Shown: piece by piece, positions 1 through 7,359 of the stretch
Layout: each line of letters starts with the position of its first letter
How positions within the stretch are numbered: the stretch's first letter is position 1
Origin: Larix sibirica
Lineage: Eukaryota; Streptophyta; Pinopsida; Pinales; Pinaceae
Assembly: GCA_004151065.3 (NCBI GenBank)
Contig: NWUY0303909761.1
Coordinates: 1-11,959 of the forward strand
Direction: 5' to 3'
DNA: 11,959 bases
Made by a program: the position numbers and the translations under genes
The notes under the pieces: model-generated
What the model saw: only the letters and a program-made list of their open reading frames with translations
Told to the model about the DNA's origin: nothing
Database searches by the model: none

Positions 1-489
1 TTTTTTCTCAACCAAGATACTAAACAGTTACCCAAAAATCATGCTCCTCCACTTATAGTTTTTCTATCATCAATACTTCCTTCCTAATATGCATCCATAT
101 AGGTATTTAAAGTAAAATCCTCACCTTTTGGCTACCACAATCCAAATTCCAAAGTACCTTTTAGATATCTGAAGATCATTTTTATTGCTTGAACATGTGT
201 CTCTTTTGGCACAGATTGAAATCTTGCTACCAATCCTACTGCCTGCATAATATTTGTCCTTGATGTTGTTACATATATTAATTTTTCCATCATTGACCTA
301 TACTGATTTTGTTTTGCTTCCAAAGATTCATTATCTTTGTTCATTTTGCATCCTGTAATCAAGGGAGTGTTGACAAGTTTTCAATCTTCCATTCCATTTG
401 TTTTCAACATTTCTTTAATATATTTAGTTTGAGAAATAAATATTCCTTCTTTAGATTGGGAAATCTGCAATCCAAAAAAAGAATGACAA
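1..489 (-). pseudogene. Copia RT C-terminus and start of RNase H, cut by window edge
   Basis: After a stop (490-492) and a frameshift next to seven A bases on the plus strand (474-480), the RT C-terminal connection continues: GLQISQSKEGIFISQTKYI, then MQAVGLVARFQSVPKETHVQ and IFRYLKGTLEFGLW (132-362). A stop follows the last Trp. RNase H, which degrades the RNA strand of the hybrid, begins near 130 with PKGEDFTL. Its first catalytic region, normally like TDADWAG, reads M-D-A-Y-stop-E-G: the Asp (93-95) is kept, the next acidic residue is Tyr, and Trp is a TAG (84-86). SIDDRKTISGGA follows, then the edge. Confidence 0.88.
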
Positions 490-1267
490 TTATCCCAACA
501 TAGACATCTCAAATTCTTTTTGCATCTCTTCTGCAAACCTTTGACCTAAGTTGTCAACATCTCTTCCAAAAATGATATCATCTGCATAAAACACAATAAT
601 AATCATATTTATGTTTTCAAATTTGATGTAGAGATTATTGTCTGCAACTCCTATTTTGAAACCTTGTTGTTGTAGGTATTTATCAAGTCTTGAATACAAT
701 ACGTTAGGAGATTTCTTTAGACCATAGAGTGATTTCTTCAGTTTGCATACAGAGTCTTTGTCTTTTGGCAATTGAAATCCCTCAGGTTGCTCAATATACA
801 CTTCTTTTAGGTTTCCATTTAGGAATGATGACTTGACTTCCATCTGGTGAATTTTGAAATTCTTGTAACATGTGAATGCTAACAACATTCTAATGGATTC
901 TAGTGTACCCAGAGGAAAGGTTTCTTCAACTTCAACATATCCCTTATAGACCAATCTTGTCTTATTTATGACAACTTTTCCATATTTATTTAACTTATTT
1001 CTGAAAAACCCATTTTGTTCCAATCACATTTTTGTCTTTATGTCTTGGATCAAGTTCCCAAGTTTTGTTCTTCTCGATTTGATCAAATTCTTCATTCATA
1101 GAATCAATCCAACTCTCATATTCTCTTGCTTCTAAAAACATTTTAGGTTCTATTTTGGACAATAAGGAGAGATTGATTTGTTCATAATTGCTTGCCAATT
1201 TTCTCCCGGTTTGTGTTCCTACATTTTTGTCACCAAGAATTAAGTCTTCTGAATGGTTCGTTTGCAC
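490..1267 (-). pseudogene. Copia integrase-RT linker and reverse transcriptase
   Basis: RT copies the element's RNA into cDNA. The stretch 1267-995 gives the conserved pre-RT segment (EPKMFLEAREYESWIDSMNEEF, then TWELDPRHKDKNVIGTKWVF). After a one-frame change the next stretch (1023-490) carries NKLNKYGKVV, FKIHQMEVKSSFLNG, EVYIEQPEGFQ, VCKLKKSLYGLK, and the YADD box at 577-588. In motif A, the first catalytic Asp (DVKSAFL in the family) is Glu, codon GAA at 838-840. The segment before ETF is a few residues shorter than usual, a small in-frame loss. The frame ends at a TAA (490-492) where the family has Glu-Leu. Confidence 0.93.
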
Positions 1268-1429
1268 AAACCTTGATGGGGTTTGTGTATCTTGGTGTTC
1301 TGTTCCTCATCATATGTGTCTTCTTATTCTTCTTCTTTACTACACTCCAGTCCTTCTACTTGTTGTTTGTTTTCCTGAGGCCTTGCTTCATCTATTTTGA
1401 CATTTATGCTTTCAACAATATTTTGTAGT

Positions 1430-2290
1430 CTTCTGTTGTAACATGGCTTTTCTACTTAATGAATAACCAAGAAAAATTACTTCGTTTTCTCTCGAGTCAA
1501 ATTTGCCTAGATATTCATCATCTCTTTTGATATAACACTTGCTTCCAAATATTCTGAAATGTTTAACAGATCTTTGTCTGTCTTTCCAAAATTCATAGGG
1601 TGTCTTATTGTTGTTAGCTTTGATTTTCCCTCGGTTTAAAATTTAAATTGCAATATAAATTGCTTCTCTCCAAAACATGTATGATAATCTTGCTTCATTC
1701 AACATTGTTGTAGCAATCTCATTCACATGTGTGTTTTTTCTTTCAACCACTCCATTTTTTTGAGGAGTTCTTGCACTTGAATATTGTCTTCTTACTCTAT
1801 AAGTTTTGAAAATTTCCTCAAATTCATTAGATGTAAATTCACCCCCATTATCTGACCTTAAACATTTGAGTTTCATGGCAGTCTCATTTTCAACTAAATG
1901 TTTAAAAGCTTTTAAATTTTCAAAGGCCTCTGATTTATGTCTAAGAAAGGCCACCCACATCATTCTTGTATAATCATCAATAAATAACATAAAGTAATCC
2001 TCTCCTTGCAAGCTTTGTGTTTTGGTTGGTCCACAAAGTGATTTGTATGCACAAGTTCCAATGGCTTAGTATGTTGTGTAATCCTTTGGCTTGAAGCTTA
2101 CCTTTGTTTTCTTTCCATGTTGACATTGCTTACACATAGTGTTTGAGGTTTTTGTCGTCTTTGGCATATCCCTTATTGATTGTTTAGTGTTGATTTTTAC
2201 CAAGATGTCAAAGTTCATATGGTCCATTCTTTTATGTCACAACCATATTCCATTTCCTTGTGAAGCATTTTTATCCACTAATATCATCAA
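1430..2290 (-). pseudogene. Copia integrase, catalytic core preserved
   Basis: Integrase joins the cDNA to host DNA. The HHCC zinc site is visible: His at 2234-2236, His at 2219-2221, and CKQC at 2123-2134. The residue before the first His is a TGA where the family has Trp, and GH before MNF has become DH. The core is one open stretch (2011-1643) with FIDDYTR (Asp codons at 1973-1978), RSDNGGEF (Asp at 1850-1852) and PQKNGVVERKN (Glu at 1742-1744). Asp to Glu leaves exactly 35 residues between them, the canonical spacing. After a TAA next to ILNRGK, the C-terminal part carries TPYEFW, FGSKCYIKRDD, LGKFDSRENE and IFLGYS, typical of copia. It decays after about 1430. Confidence 0.92.
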
Positions 2291-2399
2291 GAATAAACAC
2301 GTTGTTTGGGTTTCTGATTACTCTGGAAACTAATTTCCCTTTCTGATCTCACATCACACATCTGGCTGACACTGACAATATTTTGTTTCAAGTCTTCAA

Positions 2400-2600
2400 C
2401 ATGGAACATTTTCTACCTTAGATATTCCATTATCAACATTAAGATTCTCCATTTCAATTATCTTTGAAGTGTCATTATCCCCAAAAGTAATGTTACCTTC
2501 ATTCTTATTCAAGGTAATAAACTTTGTTTTATCCCCTATCATGTGATTTGAGCACTAACTGTCAATGTACCATTCATCCTTTTATTTTTTGCACGCAGCG
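2400..2600 (-). pseudogene. Copia aspartic protease, active site broken
   Basis: The protease cuts the Gag-Pol polyprotein. The minus strand reads KDEWYIDS-stop-CSNHMIGDK, matching the conserved copia active-site region DSGCSNHM. The Gly codon of the DSG triad is a TAG stop at 2555-2557. A TAA lies just upstream in the linker. The downstream part (FITLNKNEGNITFGDN) still resembles the protease body, then stops accumulate toward integrase. The catalytic Asp codon itself (2561-2563) remains. Identity is secure from the motif and from its place between the zinc knuckles and integrase, but it cannot be functional as read. Confidence 0.85.
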
Positions 2601-2689
2601 CAACATGTATGAACAAGTATTTTTATTTCTTATGTTCCCCTGGTTCTTGATTTTTCTCCATCACTTTTGGGATTTCTTCATTCTTATTT

Positions 2690-4604
2690 TTTCTGAAACC
2701 ACTTCTACAAAACCTTGTTATATGCCCATAATTGTTTCAATTATAACATATAATGTTATAATTCAATAAAGGAGAAAATGAGTTGTGAAATATTCTTGAA
2801 AATCCATAGGTATCTTTGTTGTTGTTCCTCATATCACTACTTCTTGCATTCATTATACAATTTGCAGTGTTATGACCAAAACCATTGCAAGAATAACAAT
2901 AGCTACAAAAATGTTTTTGGTACATGATTGTATGATTCCATCTTGTTGAAGAGGTCTCCTCGATTTTTTCTTTGTGAGAAGGATTTGTCTTATGTGGAAC
3001 ATCATGTTCTTCTCTCTTTTTTTCTTCAACATTGATAGGATTCTTGATTATTTCAGCATAACTATTGGTCTTTCTTTCACCCAGTTGTTGTGAAGAGGTT
3101 GATTCTTCTTTCACAGTTTCCTCCTTATTGTAGCCAAGATCAGTTTTGTCAGATTGCATCCTTTAACAGTTTAGGATCTCATCCAGAGTTGCAGAGCTCT
3201 TTTCAAATTTTAGATTAGCATTTGATTTCTCCAACCTCATTCTTAGACTTACTATCTCATATTCTAAACTAGTTTAGACATATTCCTTTTCTTTTAAGTC
3301 ATCTCTCAAAGCTTCTTCAATTATCTTAGCTTCTTCAATTTGAGTTTTTAGATTGATGATGATTTTTTGAGTTTCATCAAATTTTTCTTTTGTATAGAGT
3401 AATTCATTTAGGTAAATTTTTAATTGTTCTTACTACAACCATTTATTTTTCCTCAATCTATCTATTTCATCCAAAGCACATATGAGTTCTTCTTCCAAAT
3501 TTACTTCTCCATCGATTTCTAGGTTGTTTTCTTCATCTGAATTTGAGGTTTTATTTTCCAGGACAATAGTCTCCTTTTCTAGGGCCATGAAGAGAATCTA
3601 TTTTGTTTCGTTTCACTGTCATCAGAAGAGATATCATCTTCATCTGCATATAGACTCTTATTTTGTTTGTTGAACTTTCTTTTCTTTACAGTCCTGCCCT
3701 TTTTGTAACTTTTTCCCTTTTTGTAACTTTTGAAGCTAGAGTCTTCTTCATCATTGTTTCTATTTTTTGCATAATGACATTTGGTAGCAAAGTGTCCTAC
3801 TTCTCCACAATTAAAACATTTAAAGGGAAGTTTACCTTTGTATTTGCTTGATCCTCTCTTGAGATTTTAGAACAATTAGGTTCTTCTTCATCTGATTCGT
3901 TGTATAAGCTATCACTTGATTTGTTTTCTTTGGTCTTTTTCTTCGTTGATTCCTTGAAGGTTGCTTCTCTCTTTGATGGTTTTTATTCTTTGTCTTTTTC
4001 AATCATCATTTCATATGCAGTAACAATTCCATGTAATTCATCCATTGTGATATCATCTAGATTCCTCATTTTCTCAATTCATGTGGATATCTTGGAATCA
4101 AATATTAAAGCAAGTGATCTAAGCACTTTTTGCACAATAATTTTCTCGTCAATCTTTTTACCCAAACCTCCGATAGTGTTGACAATCTCATTGACACCAA
4201 GGAAGAAGACTGCAATGTTCTCTTCTTCTTTCATTTTAAGGCTCTCAAACTATCCTCTGCGGGCCTGCAATTTTTCCTTTTTGACCTTGTCATCCCCTTC
4301 ATATATATTATGTATCTTTTCCCACATATCTTTTGTTGATTTGCAATGCATAACCTTGAAAAAATCGGATTCTTCACAATCCACACAAAATTGCATTCAT
4401 GGATTTAGTGTTATTTTCACTTGTCTTCTTTCCAAATGCATCTACAAATGAAGTTGTTGGAGTTGTATAATCAGTCTTGAATACATCCCAAATCTCAAAC
4501 CTTAGAGCCATCAAATACGTTATCATTCTTATGCTCTAGAAGGCATAATTTGATCCATCAAATAAAGAAGCTCTATTTGTGGGGAACCCTTCCTGTCTAT
4601 CCAT
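2690..4604 (-). pseudogene. gag: Copia gag (nucleocapsid/capsid), with three CCHC knuckles, broken
   Basis: Gag forms the virus-like particle and binds the element's RNA. The start ATG at 4604 lies about 50 bp past the primer-binding site and opens with MDRQEGFP. The N-terminal part resembles the UBN2/DUF4219-type copia Gag (MNAILCGL, later LRSLALIFDSKI). Knuckle 1 is intact (CFNCGEVGHFATKC, 3777-3818). An acidic, heptad-like coiled-coil stretch follows (about 3570-3160, rich in E, K, L and I). Knuckle 2 is intact (CYSCNGFGHNTANC, 2857-2898). Knuckle 3 (2707-2748) has lost its second Cys to a TGA at 2737-2739. Other breaks are TAG at 4536 (probably from Trp), a frameshift near 4370, TAG at 4250, TGA at 4079, TAA at 3983, a frameshift near 3860, TAG-TAA at about 3429-3434, and stops near 3275 and 3165. 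The plus-strand reading frames over this region are shadows. Confidence 0.88.
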
Positions 4605-4655
4605 GAGTGCGCAATGATTTTCCTTACAGTGGTTAAAATGTTCCTGAAGGAACTT

Positions 4656-4667
4656 GATTTGATACCA
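4656..4667 (-). other. Primer-binding site, initiator tRNA-Met type
   Basis: The minus strand reads TGGTATCAAATC two bases after the end of the LTR. This matches 10 of 12 positions of the usual copia PBS (TGGTATCAGAGC), complementary to the 3' end of initiator tRNA-Met. It primes minus-strand cDNA synthesis. The two mismatches are at positions 9 and 11. Confidence 0.85.
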
Positions 4668-4859
4668 ATTGTTGGATTTATGGTTATACTGAGAGTGGGG
4701 GTGAATCAGTATAACATGCTTTTTCTTACTTTAAACATTCTCAATAAATTCACAACAATAAACACAAGTAGACTCAAACCATAGAACACAAGATGCAATG
4801 TGGAAACCCAATCGGTAGAAAATCACAATGGTTTTTATCTTTATGAATATTGAGTAGGT

Positions 4860-4995
4860 ACCAACCTACTATTACAATAATCGCAAGCACCTACTTGTTG
4901 TTACAGGTTTGTAAGCATTGACTTGTAGGAGACCACGATCTCCTCAACTGAGCACCAACTCGCTATTACAATGTTTGCAAGCACCAACTTGCCAG
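4860..4995. repeat. Imperfect 40-bp direct repeat in the copia LTR
   Basis: The block 4860-4899 (ACCAACCTACTATTACAATA and on) matches 4954-4993 (ACCAACTCGCTATTACAATG and on) with an offset of 94 bp. A shorter third piece, GAGCACCAACTC, recurs near 5017. The copies differ at several positions, so the duplication is not recent. Confidence 0.7.
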
Positions 4996-5423
4996 GAACA
5001 CCAATCTCCTTGTTCGAGCACCAACTCAACAAATATTGCATATGAATCACCTTTTTTTTGTGTATAAGATGTTCTTAAGATCCGGTAGCCTTCTTGAGTC
5101 CCTGTAACATGAACTGTGAACTTCCTTCAATTCTGTAGCATGTCCTCGATATCTATTGCCGAATTCAATATTGCGCTGTTGCTTTAAGTTTTTTATTTTG
5201 CAATAACTTGCCTGTTGTGTGTCACACTTAAAAAAAAACATATGAATCTTGTGCACCGATTTTATTTTTGTGTTATAAAACAATTTTAAATTCTATACAC
5301 AAATGTACCTTCTTGTGATGTATTGTCTCACTTTGATCTGTCATGCTCTGCTCTATGCAAGACAGTCATCATTATTGAGCTATGTTTAGCACAAGAAAAA
5401 CCTAACTACTGTGCAGTATTTAA

Positions 5424-5650
5424 CTTCTGCGTTGCTTCCACGTAGCTTCAATAGTATTCAACTTCTACACTGCTTCAACTTCTATGCAACTTCAACTTCT
5501 GTGTAACTTCAACTTCTATGTAACGTCAACATCTGTGTAACTTCAACTTCTGTAATGCTTCTACGTAGCTTCCATAGTCTTCAACTTCTGCACAACTTCA
5601 ACTTCTCTGTAACTTCAACTTCTGCATAGTCTTCAGCTTTTGCATGGAAA
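5424..5650 (-). repeat. Tandem 18-bp-like repeats with a 123-bp higher-order duplication in the copia LTR
   Basis: On the plus strand the motif CTTCAACTTCTGTGTAA recurs with variation many times between about 5457 and 5650, with a spacing near 18 bp. A larger block is also duplicated: 5434-5466 (GCTTCCACGTAGCTTCAATA and on) matches 5557-5589 at an offset of 123 bp. In the sense of the element's RNA the array is purine-rich, with repeated GAAGTT. It lies downstream of the TATA box and so within the transcribed leader. Confidence 0.8.
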
Positions 5651-5950
5651 CTTATCTTCCTTTGTACAATGTCAACTTATGCAAGAAGATATCTCTTCTG
5701 CTGCGCAACTTCAATTTTTGCAAGGAAACCTCTCTTCTTCTTCACAAGTTGTGCCTTCTCCCTTTCACCACTTTAGAAACCCTAAGAAAAAAATTCAAAA
5801 TAATTTCATCCAAAATATCTTCAAAAACTCGGAAAGCATCTACAAATCCATCTTCAAACCCTAAAATACCTTCCTCTTACACAACTATGCACATTTTCCA
5901 GAGCTCCATCATTGGATGAATGAATGAACAAATGAGGAGAGCTTCCTTCT

Positions 5951-5960
5951 ATTTATACTC
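5951..5960 (-). promoter_or_regulatory. TATA box of the copia 5' LTR
   Basis: The minus strand reads GAGTATAAATAGAAGG here, a near-perfect plant TATA box. Transcription would be expected about 25-35 bp downstream, near 5920-5930, and would proceed leftwards through the repeat-rich leader into gag. The direction agrees with the primer-binding site and the coding domains. Confidence 0.7.
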
Positions 5961-6006
5961 TTCAAAAATCACTTTTTTGGCTGACAGAACATTATTCAAT
6001 ATCCTC

Positions 6007-6920
6007 TGTCAACACCTAAAATTTTTCCACTGGCCATGTCATCATCCTAGTCACCCACATACACCATCATTTCATCTCATTTCCACATCATTTCACCCAT
6101 TGGACCTTGACAAAAGATTGCAAAAACCAACAAGTCAAAGAAAAAACCAAAAGGGGGCACTTTGAGTTCAGGTCACTCCTTTCCTTAGGAAATGATTAAC
6201 CCAGGTTGCACGAAATCCCTCGAAATAAGTGACCCAAAACACACAAAATTATCTCAAAAAAAGAGCGACCTGATGCCCAACATTAATTTTGGTTGTTTCC
6301 TACTTTTCCCATGTAAAAAGAGGAAACTCGTGGTCAGAATCCGACTCGATGCAAATCATGGAGATTGTTTGGGATGGAAAAATTTGCCCTAATCCTTATC
6401 CCTAAATCCATTCACCAAGATTATAAATACACCCTCAAGGTCCTCCATTCAACATGATTTCTGCATTCATCTCTTAAGCCATTACTATGTGAAAATTTTC
6501 ATGAGATCAGAGCTGACCCCTCTTGTTCCTATCTTGCCTGGTCGGAGATCACAACCATGACGCGTGGTCGGAGGGTCACTAACTGCAATGATACCAAACC
6601 GACCCTACCTTGAAGAATTGTAGGGGACCATCCTATTGCTTCCTACGAGGTGACTCTTACTCCTATGTATACATTTAATACAAGTACAATTATTTGATTT
6701 GTTAAATTATTATATTGTTTTAATGTTGTCTGTCAAAGGATGTATTCAAAATGTTAGATTAGATTTGTTTTAACACTATTTATTTAATTCTTGCTTACAT
6801 GTTAGATTAGTTTACTTCCCGTACTTTGTTCAATTATGTTTTTCTTGAAACTCTAATAAGATCAACACAATGCTTAGTAGGTGCTATCTTGTATGGGTTG
6901 GTGTGAAAACACCAACTACA
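6007..6920 (+). repeat. 5' LTR of the gypsy element
   Basis: It begins with TGTCAACACCTAAAATTT, a start I recall from plant gypsy LTRs, and ends with CCAACTACA six bases before the primer-binding site. It contains a TATA box at 6422-6429, so U3 is about 415 bp and R-U5 about 500 bp. No gene is seen in it. The motif GTGACC or its complement occurs at 6171, 6229 and 6574. The left boundary is inferred from the TG start alone because no second LTR is in the window. Confidence 0.65.
6422..6429 (+). promoter_or_regulatory. TATA box of the gypsy 5' LTR
   Basis: The sequence TATAAATA, followed by CACCCTCAAGG, is a good plant TATA box. It is placed as expected between the putative LTR start (6007) and the primer-binding site (6926). 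A transcript start near 6450-6460 would be expected, reading rightwards into the long leader. Confidence 0.65.
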
Positions 6921-6925
6921 ATTTT

Positions 6926-6943
6926 TGGTGACTCCACTGGGGA
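6926..6943 (+). other. Primer-binding site of the gypsy element
   Basis: TGGTGACTCCACTGGGGA follows the LTR end (CTACA) after a short ATTTT spacer. The leading TGG pairs with a tRNA CCA end, and the whole motif is of the kind I recall at this place in Tat/Ogre-related gypsy elements, reported there as tRNA-Arg primed. The exact tRNA cannot be confirmed without tRNA sequences from the host. Confidence 0.7.
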
Positions 6944-7205
6944 CGATCTATATCGCTCTTTAGTTGTGTCTATCCAACCCTTTCGACCTTTGGTTGAGTC
7001 CCTTTTTTTGCTTTGTTTGATCATTTCTCTGTATATTTACTACTTTTTGGTACTTCCAGTTGATAAAAAAGCCTGAAACTCCCCTATATTTCTCAAGTCG
7101 AGCCCTTGTTCACTGTTTTTTGAGTTCATTGTGCCAGGCCGATCCCTGCCTGATCATTTGGAGCGATTCGGGTTGCACTATTTCCTTTGAATAGTGAAAT
7201 GAGTC

Positions 7206-7310
7206 AAAAACTCAGTTTTTCAGTCAAGTTGCACCTTTTGTCCCATTTTTTGTGACCCGAGTCATGATTTTTTCCCCAAAAAGTGTGACCTAGCTTGAAA
7301 ACTCAGTTTT
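7206..7310. repeat. Pair of AAAACTCAGTTTT dyads in the gypsy leader
   Basis: AAAAACT-C-AGTTTTT at 7206-7220 is a perfect 7-bp inverted repeat around one base. A 13-base version (AAAACTCAGTTTT) recurs at 7298-7310, 91-92 bp downstream. Flanking bases are partly alike (a Thr-type GTTG motif follows each within 20 bp), which suggests an old local duplication. Confidence 0.75.
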
Positions 7311-7339
7311 TTGTTTGGGTTGTGCTTGTCTACCTATTT

Positions 7340-7359
7340 TGAGTGACCTAGGTCACTCA
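7340..7359. repeat. Perfect 20-bp palindrome
   Basis: TGAGTGACCTAGGTCACTCA equals its own reverse complement over all 20 bases; the next flanking pair (T and G) breaks the symmetry. Its arms contain the GTGACC motif found elsewhere in this leader and LTR. It could bind a dimeric protein or form a hairpin in the RNA, but no function is shown. Confidence 0.9.

Larger units (their letters stand above)
1..6006 (-). mobile_element. Ty1/copia LTR retrotransposon, Tork/TNT1-like, degenerate, 3' end outside window
   Basis: Read on the minus strand, the order is 5' LTR, initiator-Met-type primer-binding site, gag, protease, integrase, reverse transcriptase and RNase H. Integrase before RT defines Ty1/copia (Pseudoviridae-type). 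Diagnostic motifs seen are three CCHC knuckles, a DS-x-C protease site, an HHCC plus D-35-E integrase, GKFD and FLGY in the integrase C-terminus, and a YADD box in RT. The element runs off the left edge inside RNase H, so the 3' LTR and both target-site duplications cannot be seen. Several stop codons and frameshifts in every domain make it non-autonomous. The lineage name is from recalled family resemblance, not from a search. Confidence 0.93.
4670..6006 (-). repeat. 5' LTR of the copia element (right boundary uncertain)
   Basis: The inner end is well fixed: on the minus strand the LTR ends in CCAACA at 4670, two bases before the primer-binding site. The outer end is less certain. I place it at 6006 because a typical gypsy LTR start (TGTCAACACC) begins at 6007. 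Other possible ends are GAACA at 5991, CAACA at 6014 and CCAACA at 6132, the last giving a perfect 6-bp terminal inverted repeat. A TATA box lies at 5951-5960, so only about 45 bp of U3 would remain if the boundary is 6006, which suggests U3 is interrupted. The rest of the LTR holds the repeats listed separately and no gene. Confidence 0.75.

Noticed and set aside
1188-1428. Overlapping plus-strand frames rich in Phe, Leu and Val resembling membrane segments
   Set aside because: They lie antisense to the decayed integrase-RT linker. T-rich reverse complement of A-rich coding mimics hydrophobic helices.
3900-4451. Plus-strand open frame of 183 codons
   Set aside because: It is antisense to copia gag, whose minus-strand motifs are clear. 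Its Ser/Phe/Ile-rich translation is what reversed Lys/Glu/Asn-rich coding gives.
5424-5650. Possible CRISPR-like array
   Set aside because: Units are short, directly adjacent and variable with no unique spacers, and the context is a plant LTR.
5644-5919. Plus-strand frames of 74-91 codons over the LTR repeats
   Set aside because: They arise from the repeat array and run against the direction of the LTR promoter. No domain is seen.
4600-6900. Search for tRNA or other structured RNA genes around the primer-binding sites
   Set aside because: The tRNA-like matches are only the 12-18 base primer-binding sites. No cloverleaf arms can be found.
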